In this document: one piece after another, positions 34,999-44,901 of the stretch | Numbering within the stretch: position 1 is the first letter of the stretch | Layout: every line of letters begins with the position of its first letter | Assembly: GCF_014641945.1 (NCBI RefSeq) | Contig: NZ_BMIJ01000002.1 | Location: 340,091-404,090, forward strand | DNA length: 64,000 nucleotides | DNA from: Marinobacterium zhoushanense | GTDB taxonomy: Bacteria > Pseudomonadota > Gammaproteobacteria > Pseudomonadales > Balneatricaceae | Direction: 5' to 3' | Position numbers and translations under genes: made by a program | Notes under the pieces: model-generated | The model's input: only the letters and a program-made list of their open reading frames with translations | Databases searched by the model: none | What the model was told of the DNA's origin: nothing

Positions 34999-35385
34999 AT
35001 GGACTTTATTAACACACTGACACGCAAAAACTCACTTCGCAAAGCTGTTAAAGATATCGACAGCGTTCAACTAGAAAAAGTAGTGTCTGACCTATCTGAA
35101 ATTTTAGAGGAGGTCAAAGCCACAGAGGCTGCCAAAGCACACGACGAGCAAGCACGTATAGCGGCCGTACAAGACATCCGAAGAAAAATGCTCGAAGCAG
35201 GACTCGCCCTTGAGGACTTAGCAGAAGTAACCGGTATGAGTTCTCGTCCCAAGGTCAAACCGAAATACCGGCTGATTGGATCCGATGGCAAGCCTAACGA
35301 GTGGTCTGGCCGTGGACGAAAGCCTGTTGTCTTCCGTGAATATGAAGAGCGTGGGGGAAATATTGAAGATCTCAGGATCATATAA
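34999..35385 (+). CDS. H-NS-like nucleoid protein
   Basis: A 128-aa protein with an N-terminal coiled-coil oligomerisation region (KAVKDIDSVQLEKVVSDLSE and EILEEVKATEAAKAHDEQ) and a C-terminal H-NS DNA-binding domain: KPKYRLIGSDGKPNEWSGRG followed by RKPVVF. The GRGRKP loop is the AT-rich minor-groove hook of this family. Encoded on an AT-richer island, it could silence the island cargo or recruit the host silencing system. I start at 34999 (MDFINTLTRKNS). It is not part of the recombinase operon, being 103 bp away. Confidence 0.82.
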   Translation: MDFINTLTRKNSLRKAVKDIDSVQLEKVVSDLSEILEEVKATEAAKAHDEQARIAAVQDIRRKMLEAGLALEDLAEVTGMSSRPKVKPKYRLIGSDGKPNEWSGRGRKPVVFREYEERGGNIEDLRII

Positions 35386-35465
35386 GTCACAAAAGGCCTT
35401 TTAAGCCGATTTACTACTCATATATAGAATTCTATATACACAGTTTTTTTAACCAGAGACATAAA

Positions 35466-35648
35466 ATGACAAAAAGTACAGAGTATTTTATTACAGACGA
35501 AGAGTTCGAACTTACGATAAAAACTGAGCAATTCGAATATAGGTCGGAGTTGCTCGAATTAACCGGCGCGCTTAACGACCCACACCTAGCGATTCATATA
35601 GACCACTATTCCTTTGTTCCAAATGATCAGGTGCGGATTAAAATTTAA
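35466..35648 (+). CDS. Small hypothetical protein
   Basis: A 60-aa acidic ORF (MTKSTEYFITDEEFELTIKT) with GAGA eight bases before the ATG and low GC like its surroundings. I do not recognise it. It may form a pair with the next ORF, whose GTG lies 1 base after this stop. Confidence 0.4.
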   Translation: MTKSTEYFITDEEFELTIKTEQFEYRSELLELTGALNDPHLAIHIDHYSFVPNDQVRIKI

Positions 35649-35649
35649 G

Positions 35650-35823
35650 GTGAAAACTTCGATCAGCTTTCTAAGCACTTTAAAGCTTGGGATCAATGCT
35701 AGAGAAAAAGCGAGATTAAACGTCTTACAGCGAGGCCCACACTTATTTGTGTGCTCATACTATAGTCAGGAGTTGTTGGATATCCCCTTTTCAGATTTGA
35801 TACAACTCTTGCAACAGCCCTAG
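35650..35823 (+). CDS. Small hypothetical ORF ending at the IS1380 boundary
   Basis: A 57-aa frame starting at GTG 35650 (an in-frame ATG lies at 35614 inside the preceding ORF), with TAAGG directly upstream. It contains GPHLFVCSYYSQELLDIPFS and its TAG stop lies within the CTAG at the left edge of the IS1380 element. No family recognised; coding status uncertain. Confidence 0.3.
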   Translation: MKTSISFLSTLKLGINAREKARLNVLQRGPHLFVCSYYSQELLDIPFSDLIQLLQQP

Positions 35824-37401
35824 CCCGTATTTTTCATGAAGGTCTAAACAAAAACGGCTGAAAGCCTTATGGTTACTGGTCTCTAAGCAATCCCCACAGG
35901 CCCTCAGCCGTTTACAAAATGGTACCACAGACGTTTCAGTTTTCACCCCTTGCCAGGCGCGTTGTTGAGGCTCAGTTCTCCGGCGGGCATATCTCCAGCG
36001 ATGCCGGGCTGTTGCTGTTGCGCGAGATCGATCGCACCATCGGTCTGTCGAGCAGCCTGACCAAACACCTTATCGACAAGCGACAGTCTGGCAAGGTGCA
36101 GCACAGCCTTCACCACCTGCTGCAACAGCGCCTCTACGCAATTGCGGCCGGGTATGAGGATCTCAACGATCACGAGCAGTTGCGCGCCGACTTCGCACTG
36201 CAAACCGCCTTGGGGCGTGACGAACGGTTGGCCAGTACCTCGACCCTACACCGCTTCGAAGCCGGCATGGACCGGCGGGCCATCATCGAGAGTCATCGCG
36301 TTCTGTGGCATCAGTTCATCGCGAGTCATCGTCAACCACCCGAGCGGATCGTGCTGGACTTCGATGCCACGGATATCCCGTTGCACGGGGATCAACCGGA
36401 GAAGTTCTTCCACGGCTACTACGATCATTACTGCTACCTGCCGTTATATGTCTTCTGTGGCCGCTTCCCGCTGGTCGCGTACCTGCGCCCGAGTAAGCTC
36501 GACGGCGCTCGGCACGCCGGCGCGATACTCAAGCTGCTGGTCGGCTTTATCCGGCAGCATTGGCCCGATGTACAGATCATCTTCCGCGGCGATGGCGGTT
36601 TCTGTCGCCGCCGCATCCTGAGCTGGTGTGAACGTAACCATGTCGACTACCTGGTTGGCATTGCCCGTAATGCGCGGTTGGAAGCGCTCATCGAGCCCCT
36701 CTGGCCACGGGTGGAGCGACACCATGCCACGCGACGCAGGCAAGGTCATACCGACTCAACGCGATGGTTCTGGCGTTATCGGTATTGGGCCGGTAGTTGG
36801 CACTGTGCCCGTGACGTCATTGCCAAGGCGGAGGTGACCGACAAGGGACGCAATCCGCGTTTCATAGTCACGACGCTGCCGGGATACGATGCCCAGCGCT
36901 ACACCGAGGAGTACTGTGCGCGAGGCGAGATGGAGAACCGGATCAAGGATCAGCAACTGGATCTGTTCGCCAAGCGAACCTCTAGCAAGCACTGGTGGAG
37001 CAATCAATGGCGGCTGATGCTGTCGATGTTGGCGTTCGTTCTGTTCGAAAAGCTGCGGGAGGCCCTCAGCAATCCGGGTTATCGCAAGCTCGGCGTCCAG
37101 AACCTGCGGTTGAAGTTCATCAAGGTGGCGGCAGTGGTGACACGCAATACTCGCCGTATCCGCTTCATGTTGAACGAGAACCACCCGGATCGGAACGAGT
37201 TCATTCGCTTGGCGCGAACGTTGGCACCAGGATAACGGGTCGGAGCGCCCCCGGCTCGCACGAATGGGGGAAAGGGGGAGTTGCGTCCGGAGTGCGGTCA
37301 GAGGCTTGCACAGAAGTCGATTAGCCCCGACCAGGGGGAATCGAGGCCCCTTGGCAGCGGCCTGGGCCGATCCTCATGGCTTCATGAAAAATGCGGGCTA
37401 G
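35820..37401 (+). mobile_element. IS1380-family insertion sequence
   Basis: The element of about 1.57 kb carries one transposase gene. Its terminal inverted repeats read CCCGTATTTTTCATGAAG on the left (35824-35841) and CCCGCATTTTTCATGAAG read inward from the right (37397-37380), 17 of 18 identical. CTAG flanks both ends (35820-35823 and 37398-37401) and is either a 4-bp target duplication, the size usual in this family, or part of the repeat. Its GC is well above the flanking island DNA, and both ends look intact, suggesting recent insertion. Confidence 0.9.
35919..37235 (+). CDS. IS1380-family transposase
   Basis: The 438-aa DDE transposase starts MVPQTFQFSPLARRVVEAQF followed by the family's GGHISSDAGLLLLRE. 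Likely catalytic residues are Asp in LDFDATDIPLHG, Asp in IIFRGDGGFCRR and Glu in CARGEMENRIKDQQLDLFA. It fills most of the element and appears intact. Read-through into the island on the right is possible but that side carries leftward genes. Confidence 0.93.
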   Translation: MVPQTFQFSPLARRVVEAQFSGGHISSDAGLLLLREIDRTIGLSSSLTKHLIDKRQSGKVQHSLHHLLQQRLYAIAAGYEDLNDHEQLRADFALQTALGRDERLASTSTLHRFEAGMDRRAIIESHRVLWHQFIASHRQPPERIVLDFDATDIPLHGDQPEKFFHGYYDHYCYLPLYVFCGRFPLVAYLRPSKLDGARHAGAILKLLVGFIRQHWPDVQIIFRGDGGFCRRRILSWCERNHVDYLVGIARNARLEALIEPLWPRVERHHATRRRQGHTDSTRWFWRYRYWAGSWHCARDVIAKAEVTDKGRNPRFIVTTLPGYDAQRYTEEYCARGEMENRIKDQQLDLFAKRTSSKHWWSNQWRLMLSMLAFVLFEKLREALSNPGYRKLGVQNLRLKFIKVAAVVTRNTRRIRFMLNENHPDRNEFIRLARTLAPG

Positions 37402-37894
37402 AAGCACATCAACGCTATACATTACATGAGACGTATATATAGCTAAAAACGACCATTTATGAATACGAAATCACGACCGCCCTCGATATTTTATAAAACA
37501 GGCGTCTAGGAATATCGAGGACATGACAAGAACGACATTTTAGTACCGCTTAAAATTGAAAAATACAGCTTTTTTGTGTTCGGTTTTTACTGTAAATAGT
37601 GTGTTATAGAGCACAGTCAACAGGTTCCATTCAGTCCAATTTGGAATGAGATCGCACTTTTTACAGAGAACTACCCAAGATTCGATACACTGCTGTGCAT
37701 AATTGATGTGGAGATACTACAAGAAATAAATTCACAACGCAGAAAATAGCAAATCCATACTATTAAAAAGCAGGTATAGAACCGGCTATAAAAATTACCG
37801 ACTCTATACCCGAAAGGCGAAACTACTATCGAACACTAAATCAACTTAAAAACAGCACACTGAAGGGGATAGTGTGATATTTCTAATACACGTA
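37402..37894. other. Gap between the IS element and the porin gene
   Basis: This AT-rich stretch of 493 bp contains no ORF or RNA gene I can support. It holds a loose inverted repeat (GGTATAGA ... TCTATACC, about 37772-37810) and, at its right end, the terminator listed at 37847. Confidence 0.5.
37847..37876 (-). terminator. Intrinsic terminator of the porin gene
   Basis: On the minus strand CACACT-ATCCCCTTC-AGTGTG forms a 6-bp stem followed by CTGTTTTTAAG. It is 18 bp after the porin stop codon. Confidence 0.65.
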
Positions 37895-38896
37895 TCAAAA
37901 CTTCAAACTAACACCAATCGCAATATTATCCGGTGCTCCTGAATATTGCCCAGTTTCAGCAAACAACATCACAGAATCTCCAAAATGACGTTTAACACCA
38001 AGTACTGCTCCATCTTTATCTAGGGTGTCGTTTGTATCGTGATCTTTTTCAACATAGGCAGCATTCAATGTCCAATCTTCATTTGGTTTGAATTGCAGGT
38101 TAATTCCGTATACATCGAAGTCACCAGATGGATGATCTCTATCCATTTCATATACTGAGGCAAACTTGAACATACCAGCATCGTAACTAACTGCAAAGGC
38201 ACTACGCTTATAGTCACGATTAGTAGGAAGCGCCTCCGCTTGCATAATTGTATGGCTAGCGGCTAAATACAAACCACCATTTCGATATGTCAAACGATTA
38301 GTCCATACATCTCCGTCGACCCCATTATTTTCATTCGTAGCTACTATAGAAGTACCAAATTGAAATCCGCCAAACTTCGGTGTCGAGTAAGCAAACAGGT
38401 CCTCTGTTTGCTCTGCTTGGTTGAAGAATGAAATATTTCCTGATTGGGAGTGAAATCGGTTGTACTCGAAAGTATCTAAGTCTCCATAAACCTGCATCCA
38501 TTGACCTGATACAGTTCTGGGCGCGACTACTAAAGAACCGTAATCAGTTATCATAATAATTTTTGCATTGCGGATATAAACATTCTCATCCGTAACATCT
38601 GATGGACTTCCTAATGCCCATGTAGATCCGTCAGTCTCGTTATCATTTGCAGCTCTTGTGGCATTCACACCCAGCTGATATTTAATTTTTAGTTCATCGT
38701 TCAGAATAAAAAGACCATCAACGTTTGATTCAATATCAAACGCCCAAGGCGCGATGTCACGATCAGAGACCTTCAGCGCACCTATATTGATCTCAGAAGA
38801 GACATTTATACCTTTATGTACCACTTCAGAAAATACTAGTGCACTAGGAGAATAGCATGCAACGAAAATTGCGGACGATATCATTTTCTTATTCAT
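37895..38896 (-). CDS. Outer-membrane porin (general Gram-negative porin fold)
   Basis: The 333-aa protein has a signal peptide (MNKKMISSAIFVACYSPSAL, cleavage near VFS) and a beta-barrel pattern of alternating residues ending in the outer-membrane C-terminal Phe (NIAIGVSLKF). Segments such as FGGFQFGTSIVA and LTYRNGGLYLAASH are typical strands. I chose the ATG at 38896 over the one at 38908 for signal-peptide fit. It follows the dioxygenase cluster on the same strand after a 381-bp gap and may admit the aromatic acid across the outer membrane; that role is inferred from position. Confidence 0.8.
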   Translation of the reverse strand: MNKKMISSAIFVACYSPSALVFSEVVHKGINVSSEINIGALKVSDRDIAPWAFDIESNVDGLFILNDELKIKYQLGVNATRAANDNETDGSTWALGSPSDVTDENVYIRNAKIIMITDYGSLVVAPRTVSGQWMQVYGDLDTFEYNRFHSQSGNISFFNQAEQTEDLFAYSTPKFGGFQFGTSIVATNENNGVDGDVWTNRLTYRNGGLYLAASHTIMQAEALPTNRDYKRSAFAVSYDAGMFKFASVYEMDRDHPSGDFDVYGINLQFKPNEDWTLNAAYVEKDHDTNDTLDKDGAVLGVKRHFGDSVMLFAETGQYSGAPDNIAIGVSLKF

Positions 38897-39277
38897 TATT
38901 AGTCCCATATTTTAGAATAATAGAACCCAATAACAATGCCGAAAGCTGACATTATTCATAGGTTACAGGTTGGGTTTTATATATTACTAGCTACGTTTGG
39001 TTAGTGACTGTTTATGATTAACGTATATCCTCAACATTCATATCTAATTTAGATAAAAGAGTTATTTCCAAATGATATTTTTAAATAAAAAACCTTGCGT
39101 ATTCCATAAGAATACGATCAGCACTTTTAAAAGGAAGTTTTATTGATATTTATCTGTAGTTAACATTACTACGCTTTAAATATTAAATTAGTATTCACCA
39201 CCTCCTTATCATTTTTAGTGTAACCGACAATCAAAATAGTTATTTTCAACTTTTCAAAAACTTATATTGGCATATAA
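38897..39277. other. AT-rich gap between pdxA-like gene and porin
   Basis: The gap of 381 bp is very AT-rich and contains no ORF. It should hold the leftward porin promoter; I see several TATAAT-like hexamers on the minus strand but none paired with a clear -35. Its base composition would suit H-NS binding. Confidence 0.4.
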
Positions 39278-40264
39278 CTATTTTTGTGAATACATAACTA
39301 AATTTTTAAGCGCTTGTATTAACGCTGTTTCTGATGCTTTTCCTTGTCCCGAAATATCTAGACCACTACCGTGTGCAACAGATCCAAAAAGTACCGGAGT
39401 ACCTATTGTGATCGCTGAAGCTAGTCTTGGAGAAGCTACTTTCACAGGTATATGTCCCTGGTCGTGATAAAGCGCCAAATACGCGTCATACATACGGTCA
39501 GCAAATAATGCATCAGAAGGAAATGGACCTTCGGCGTTAATCCCAATTCTCTGAGCTCCTTCTACTGCTTCGGTAATAAACTCAATCTCCTCCATTCCCA
39601 TTAGTCCTCCCTCACCCGCATGAGGGTTTAAGCCACATACTCCAATTCGGCTATTGTTAAGACCCAATATTTTCAATGCTTCATCAGTAGCATCCAAGGC
39701 ATTTAAAATCAGCTCTTTATTTAGAACATTAATTGCCTCCCTTAAAGAAAGATGCAGAGTAGTGTTAACTACTCGATAGACTGGTGACATCAACATAAGG
39801 AAAGTCCTTTCACGTGGTGTACCAGTCTTTTCTGCAACCAGGCCGGGATACCCACGAAACACCAATCCAGCCTTGTTGACTGATGCCTCTGTATGCGGCG
39901 CAGCTACCACCGCACTTACCCTGCCTTCTAGCGCCAGCTTGATCCCAGTACAAGCGTACTCATAACAAGCCATCCCTGTAGCTGCGCTTATTTCACCGAA
40001 CTGCCAATGATGAGTGTTCAGCACTGGTACGTTAACGAGAGGTACAGGAAGCATACCGGGCACAACGATTTCCTGTTCGTTTACCTGTATGTCGAAACCA
40101 CACGCATTAACATGGCGACGCAAAACGCTCGCCTCGCCAATGACATAAAGCTCCATATGATTCCGTACCGATGTGTCCCTAAGGGCCCGGAGCACGATTT
40201 CTGGGCCGATACCCGCGGGATCTCCAATCGGAACGGCAACTACAGGCCGACGACTCTTACTCAT
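39278..40264 (-). CDS. PdxA-family dehydrogenase, TphB-like (cis-dihydrodiol dehydrogenase)
   Basis: A 328-aa member of the PdxA/TphB family (metal-dependent, NAD-dependent oxidative decarboxylases). The family start VAVPIGDPAGIGPEIVLRAL and the metal-binding histidines in GLNPHAGEGGLMG, LYHDQGHIPVKV and VAHGSGLDISGQG are present. PdxA works in vitamin B6 synthesis, but TphB oxidises and decarboxylates the cis-diol from terephthalate dioxygenase. Here the start overlaps the dioxygenase small-subunit gene by 4 bp, so a TphB-like role on a carboxylated cis-diol is much more likely than B6 synthesis. The natural substrate is unknown. Confidence 0.85.
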   Translation of the reverse strand: MSKSRRPVVAVPIGDPAGIGPEIVLRALRDTSVRNHMELYVIGEASVLRRHVNACGFDIQVNEQEIVVPGMLPVPLVNVPVLNTHHWQFGEISAATGMACYEYACTGIKLALEGRVSAVVAAPHTEASVNKAGLVFRGYPGLVAEKTGTPRERTFLMLMSPVYRVVNTTLHLSLREAINVLNKELILNALDATDEALKILGLNNSRIGVCGLNPHAGEGGLMGMEEIEFITEAVEGAQRIGINAEGPFPSDALFADRMYDAYLALYHDQGHIPVKVASPRLASAITIGTPVLFGSVAHGSGLDISGQGKASETALIQALKNLVMYSQK

Positions 40265-40737
40265 AGGGGAATGGCCAGCAGAGTGTCGATCTTTTGGCTA
40301 TCACATACTACGATCCGCTCTGCAAATAACGCTGAATCATCCTGGAACTTTATTCGATCTATATACATGCCACTTGCAAATAATTGAGTGTCACCCGTAT
40401 GCATGGTGCGCACTACTATGAAGTTAGACGATACGGTAATTGTGCCATTCTGTTCATCTTCAGTTATCAAACGAGCAGCATCACTAACGTGCCTATATCT
40501 TTGCTCCTCGTAAACATTGGCCTCTCGTAGTGCACTAATGCGATCGCGGAGCATCCCTCGTGAGTTAGCCCATATCGCTCCGTGCTGGTAGCCTTGGTTA
40601 TAATCCTCACTATTTGTTACACGGTACCGACCATCTTCTGTGAACAATTCTGGCCAGCGCTCCAAGTCTTTACTGTCAATTGCGGCTGAATAGTCAGCCA
40701 TCAGGTTTTCAATGAGGTGTCTTTTATTTTCGTTCAT
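40261..40737 (-). CDS. Rieske dioxygenase small (beta) subunit
   Basis: A 158-aa ring-hydroxylating dioxygenase beta subunit of the SnoaL-like fold: LMADYSAAIDSKDLERWPEL near the start, and YRHVSDAARLI and IVVRTMHTGDTQLFASG later. Such subunits stabilise the alpha3-beta3 hexamer. Length matches AndAd and TphA3. The start at 40737 (MNENKRHLIENLM) lies 20 bp after the alpha-subunit gene; the open frame continues upstream inside that gene without similarity. Confidence 0.85.
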   Translation of the reverse strand: MNENKRHLIENLMADYSAAIDSKDLERWPELFTEDGRYRVTNSEDYNQGYQHGAIWANSRGMLRDRISALREANVYEEQRYRHVSDAARLITEDEQNGTITVSSNFIVVRTMHTGDTQLFASGMYIDRIKFQDDSALFAERIVVCDSQKIDTLLAIPL

Positions 40738-40757
40738 GTTTAATCTCCGAAATTTTC

Positions 40758-42017
40758 TTATGCGTTTGGAACTATACCTTCCATTAGTGAACGATATTTT
40801 TTCCAAAAGCCTCGAACAGAGGTTTCTGTCGCACGGAATGGTTGGCTCTCTGCACTTTCCCCTCCCATCATCACTACGGATACATCTTCATCTGTACCAG
40901 CAATACCACGCTGTACGAAGTTACCCACAGCACCATCTTCCATGGAAATAAAACCTGCTGGTCCAACTAAATTTGCTTGCTTTAAACGACGCTCGATCAT
41001 CGCATCATCATCATCTTCAAAACCAATATAGGTCCACACTAATTCAGTTGTATCTACGCTGGTTGGTACAATTTGGCGAACAGCTATAGCGTTATGAATC
41101 TGCTGAAGTACCAAGCCTGGAAAAACTGTGAGTATTTGGAGTGTAACACCGTCACCATATTCGTCGATTGACTCCAATAGGCTCCAGTCAGCAAGCCGGT
41201 ATTCATCTTTCGCAGATCGAATATTTTGATTTCCATATACCTCATTAGATAGGCTAGGGTCGATCATTGAATAGGAGACGTGATGACCGCCACTAGAATC
41301 AACAATAATACCTCCTTGTTGGTTAAGGCGGTTTATTTCAAAAGTCGTGAAGAATGTATGGAGAATGCTTGCGTGATAACTATCCTTAGCATTTTCAAAG
41401 TAAAGCTTCCAGTTATTATTCAATATTTGCGTATTATGCCCGATAATTCGTAACGGCTTTTTAAGGACACGACGAATCCGACTAGAAATCTCAGAACCTA
41501 AGTACTCCTCTATTTCAGGCGCATCATCCGAAAATGACCCGAATACTAAGCCTGAGAACTCGGTAACGCGAAGTTTACGCAGGTTATGATCACCCTTACA
41601 GAAATGTTCTGGCATGCCCCCTTGGCGCTTTACTCCTCGTTGGAATGCCACCCCATCCAGGTCACCTTTTAGGTTAAAACTCCAAGCATGATAAACGCAA
41701 GTCAGGTTCTCGGCTTTACCGCTCTTTTTTAGGCACAATAGCGATCCGCGGTGAGAACAGCGGTTAACAAATGCATTTAGCTCACCATCTAAGTCACGTG
41801 TTACAATTATGGGCGTTTCACCGATTTGCGATACGAAATAACTTCCAGGATCTGGAAGTTCTGCTGCAAGGCAAAGGTAATTCCAAGTAGCACCCTTAAA
41901 TATCTTTTCATGCTCAAGGTGATATTGAGCTTCATCCGTATAAACGCTGTAAGGTATCGTTGTTACCTTGTCGGATGGCCAGTGAACACCGCTAGATTTA
42001 GCTATGATTTCAGTCAT
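40758..42017 (-). CDS. Rieske dioxygenase large (alpha) subunit, AndAc/TphA2-like
   Basis: The 419-aa catalytic subunit has a Rieske [2Fe-2S] domain ([12 protein letters not shown] and CVYHAWSF; Cys-x-His and Cys-x2-His) and a mononuclear iron site ([17 protein letters not shown]; Asp, His, His). The overall order resembles three-component anthranilate dioxygenase AndAc and the terephthalate enzyme, by memory of those sequences. Its companion genes (separate Rieske ferredoxin, FAD reductase, beta subunit and a TphB-like dehydrogenase) indicate dihydroxylation of an aromatic carboxylate or dicarboxylate. Anthranilate itself would not need the dehydrogenase, so a phthalate-type or related substrate fits better. 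Confidence 0.88.
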   Translation of the reverse strand: MTEIIAKSSGVHWPSDKVTTIPYSVYTDEAQYHLEHEKIFKGATWNYLCLAAELPDPGSYFVSQIGETPIIVTRDLDGELNAFVNRCSHRGSLLCLKKSGKAENLTCVYHAWSFNLKGDLDGVAFQRGVKRQGGMPEHFCKGDHNLRKLRVTEFSGLVFGSFSDDAPEIEEYLGSEISSRIRRVLKKPLRIIGHNTQILNNNWKLYFENAKDSYHASILHTFFTTFEINRLNQQGGIIVDSSGGHHVSYSMIDPSLSNEVYGNQNIRSAKDEYRLADWSLLESIDEYGDGVTLQILTVFPGLVLQQIHNAIAVRQIVPTSVDTTELVWTYIGFEDDDDAMIERRLKQANLVGPAGFISMEDGAVGNFVQRGIAGTDEDVSVVMMGGESAESQPFRATETSVRGFWKKYRSLMEGIVPNA

Positions 42018-43290
42018 GTCGACTATCCTCTTGTTTCATAGATTTCAAGATTGACTTAACTATTGGCCCGAGTGGTTGAGATTTATCCGCTAACATCAGG
42101 GCCGGATCGTTAATCGGGCAACCAACTAAACGGCCTGCCGCATTAACATCTTTGCTACAGTCGAACCCGACAACCGCTAGTAATTTCTGATCGGTTCCGA
42201 TGCAAAAACTTATATGTGTACCGTTATCGTAAGACCTAACGAAAACATCGTGTGGCGTGTCAGGAATTGCACCTACGCCTTGAATACGATGGTCGAATTG
42301 ATCCGACCAAAACGATGAGGGCTTTTCATACACTCTCATCTCATGGCTAACAGCGTTGGCACCAACCACGTCACCATGGTCCTGAGCATGACGCCAAGAT
42401 TCCAACCTGAACGGTAATGGACTGTCGCTTGCTTTAAAGCTAGCCACTTCACCAGCTGCAAAGATGTCTTGACAAGACGTCTGGCCGTAAGCGTCGACAC
42501 TTATTCCGTTATTTACCTCGAGACCAGCAGACTCGGCGAGGGTGGTATTTGGTAATACTCCGATGCCCACCACAACATCATCTGCTAATAACACGGAGCC
42601 ATCCGTTAACGAGACTTCCAACTCCCCGCTATCCATTTTCCGGATCTTATCTACCGAAATTCCAAGTCGAAAATTTACACCGCGGTCTCGATGAACACTC
42701 TCCAGCCGCTCTGCCGTTAGTACATCGCAACTCCGCATTAGTATGCGAGACCCCGTTCCTATCACCGTCACATCAATTCCTCTTTCCCGGGCAGCAGCAG
42801 CAACCTCTAGCCCGATAAGACCTGAACCGATGACAACAATCTTTTTGGCGCTGGCAAAAGCAGAACGTAGCCGAGCGGCATCTTCAGCTACTCGTATGCA
42901 ATGCAAATCGTCGTGATTAATCGGACCCCAAGTGGAAGGAATGGGACGTACGATTGAGCCTGTCGCCAAAATGAGCTTGTCGTAGCGAAGCTCTTCTTTA
43001 TTTTCCAGTATTAACCTGTGCGTATCATGTTCGATCGCAGTTACACGAACTCCCGTGCGCAACTCTATGCCTTTTTGTTTAAATGTAACTCCCGGTATTA
43101 ATAATGCGCTATCCCAATCCGCATCCGACGCTAATTGCTGTTTGGAAAGATGCGTACGGTCATAAGGTAAATGGGGCTCTTCTCCGATCAGAGTGATCTC
43201 AACCTCTGAATCACTTGCACGTGCGCTCAAGGCCGCGGAGCAACCCGCTACACCTGTACCTACTATTACCAAATGACGCTTATTCGACAT
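42010..43290 (-). CDS. FAD-dependent ferredoxin reductase of the Rieske dioxygenase
   Basis: The 426-aa enzyme is of the BphA4/AndAa type (glutathione-reductase-like fold). The FAD motif is [20 protein letters not shown], the NAD motif [21 protein letters not shown], and the second FAD motif [11 protein letters not shown]. It transfers electrons from NADH to the Rieske ferredoxin encoded just before it. It overlaps both neighbours by 8-11 bp, indicating tight coupling. This supply system differs from the terephthalate enzyme, which uses a single fused reductase. Confidence 0.9.
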   Translation of the reverse strand: MSNKRHLVIVGTGVAGCSAALSARASDSEVEITLIGEEPHLPYDRTHLSKQQLASDADWDSALLIPGVTFKQKGIELRTGVRVTAIEHDTHRLILENKEELRYDKLILATGSIVRPIPSTWGPINHDDLHCIRVAEDAARLRSAFASAKKIVVIGSGLIGLEVAAAARERGIDVTVIGTGSRILMRSCDVLTAERLESVHRDRGVNFRLGISVDKIRKMDSGELEVSLTDGSVLLADDVVVGIGVLPNTTLAESAGLEVNNGISVDAYGQTSCQDIFAAGEVASFKASDSPLPFRLESWRHAQDHGDVVGANAVSHEMRVYEKPSSFWSDQFDHRIQGVGAIPDTPHDVFVRSYDNGTHISFCIGTDQKLLAVVGFDCSKDVNAAGRLVGCPINDPALMLADKSQPLGPIVKSILKSMKQEDSRHD

Positions 43291-43624
43291 TTTCGAACTC
43301 CAATTCCTCTGGAGCAGTCAACACAACCTGGTCATCCACAACAGCCACGCTGTATGTAACCATGGCGTGAGTTACTGGGGCTGCACAAGGTTCGCCAGAC
43401 ACCACGTTGAAACAGCCACCATGCAGAGGGCATTCGATAACATCACCATCGAGAAAACCGTCAGACAACCTCGCGTTTCCATGATTACAAAGGTCTCTGG
43501 AGGCATAAAATGTCCCATCAACGTTATAAAGTGCGAGGTCATGGCCAGCGACATGTACAGCGATCACATCATCGAGGGGAACATCTTTTACACTGGCTAA
43601 AACTAGTCGATTTGGAGTCGTCAT
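43280..43624 (-). CDS. Rieske-type ferredoxin of the dioxygenase
   Basis: A 114-aa soluble Rieske ferredoxin with cluster ligands in LCNHGNARLSDG (Cys-x-His) and IECPLHGGCFNV (Cys-x2-His). It is the first gene of the dioxygenase operon. The ATG at 43624 (MTTPNRLVLASVKD) has AAAGG just upstream; the open frame extends 18 codons further without similarity. The 180-bp gap to the TRAP genes should contain the operon promoter but I cannot point to one. Confidence 0.9.
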   Translation of the reverse strand: MTTPNRLVLASVKDVPLDDVIAVHVAGHDLALYNVDGTFYASRDLCNHGNARLSDGFLDGDVIECPLHGGCFNVVSGEPCAAPVTHAMVTYSVAVVDDQVVLTAPEELEFENVE

Positions 43625-43804
43625 AACATAACCTTTCGGAATAAAATCAAGACAATATATCCCTATGGCCCAGAACATAGGTCATTGATTTACATATATT
43701 TAAATTATAATTTTGGATTAAATTCGCATATTAATTTGAGTATTGGGCGCTCTATATGTCTGTGGCCCACGATCAAGCTATAAAACGCCCAGTTTCATGG
43801 ATTT

Positions 43805-44830
43805 TTATTTTTGTTTATCCTTAAGCAGACGTTGCTGATGGGCTTCCAGCTCGTCAGACCAAACTCCCTTCTCTTTGTAGAATTCCACCGCTACCGGATG
43901 AAAAGGAATTACTGCATCAGTGTTCGCATATCCTGCGGGTTTCCACGACGAGAGGGTGCGAGTAATCAGTGGCAGCTCATCAGAATGCTCCCACAGAGCA
44001 TCCATGACTCGCTTAATGGCTTCATCGTTCATATCAGGGCGGGCGTATAGCGTGGTTTGATAACTAAGCACATACATATCACTATCTTCAATGCCCACGG
44101 GACCTGCACTGGCATGGTAGGCAACAAAAGCAGGGCCAACTTTTTGTGAACGGATCATTGCATCAGGCGAAGGATCAATTGGGAGGAGTCGAGCACCAGA
44201 TTGAGCATCTAGCTCCTGAAGGATACCACTACCAACTGAGCCGACAGCAGCGTCTGCACGGCCTTCCATCACCGCACGAACTCCCTCCGGGTAACTCGAT
44301 ACACGAACCACCTCAATGTCATCCGTGGAAAGACCTGCGTTGGCTAGTGCCGCAAGCGCAGTTTTCGTCGATCCAGCAAAAGCGCCGTAATCAGCCACCA
44401 CTCGACGACCTTTTAAGTCACCAATCGAGTTAATATTGTCAGTTTTTCGTGTAACAAAGGACAGGCGGATGGTAGATCCCAGCATTAGAGTGCGCATGTC
44501 ATAACCCTTGCCTCCGTTCGCCCCACTAAAAGGGCCCTCTGCGTCGTATGCTAGCTTGGCCTCTACAGGGCTCGCGATTCCCAAATCAGCTTCCTGTGTC
44601 ATGAACATTGGGAAAAATACAGACCCGGACTGCGGGAGCACATCTACTCTATCGCCACTATATTTTCCGATAGTTGATGCCAACGCCTGAGCTTGGGTAT
44701 AAAACAAACTACCAGCTGGATTTCCACCCATCACAATTATTTCGGCTGAAGCGAACGAAGCTGTCACGCTTAATAAGGTACCAGCCATCACTTTCAGAAG
44801 ATAACCTCGAATTTGCATTGCGCTCATCAT
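43805..44830 (-). CDS. TAXI-family TRAP transporter solute-binding protein
   Basis: A 341-aa periplasmic binding protein of the TRAP-TAXI type. It has a signal peptide (GYLLKVMAGTLLSVTASF, cleavage after ASA) and the family opening EIIVMGGNPAGSLFYTQAQALA, followed by ADLGIASPVEAKLAY and GRRVVADYGAFAGSTKTAL. An AGAGGA ribosome site lies five bases before ATG 44830. It is followed on the same strand by the dioxygenase operon and preceded by the fused membrane subunit, so it probably captures the aromatic acid oxidised by the dioxygenase. Confidence 0.88.
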   Translation of the reverse strand: MMSAMQIRGYLLKVMAGTLLSVTASFASAEIIVMGGNPAGSLFYTQAQALASTIGKYSGDRVDVLPQSGSVFFPMFMTQEADLGIASPVEAKLAYDAEGPFSGANGGKGYDMRTLMLGSTIRLSFVTRKTDNINSIGDLKGRRVVADYGAFAGSTKTALAALANAGLSTDDIEVVRVSSYPEGVRAVMEGRADAAVGSVGSGILQELDAQSGARLLPIDPSPDAMIRSQKVGPAFVAYHASAGPVGIEDSDMYVLSYQTTLYARPDMNDEAIKRVMDALWEHSDELPLITRTLSSWKPAGYANTDAVIPFHPVAVEFYKEKGVWSDELEAHQQRLLKDKQK

Positions 44831-44901
44831 TATTTCCTCTTGTTATTTTATTCTCTGCTTTATTACATCAGAAACGGAATCCGATATTTAATTCACTCAA
44901 G

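Noticed and set aside
35650..35823. Gene truncated by the IS1380 insertion
   Set aside because: The TAG stop is inside CTAG, which would also be present in the uninterrupted site if CTAG is the target duplication, so truncation is not shown.
37402..37894. Small RNA or short gene in the AT-rich gap
   Set aside because: Only loose inverted repeats and no promoter-terminator pair or plausible ORF could be found.
39278..40264. pdxA for vitamin B6 synthesis
   Set aside because: Overlap with a Rieske dioxygenase gene and location on an island favour a TphB-like catabolic role; biosynthetic pdxA is normally linked with ksgA or surA.
40758..42017. Naming the alpha subunit andAc or tphA2
   Set aside because: The motif layout fits both groups and the neighbours mix features of both; a substrate-specific name cannot be supported without alignment.
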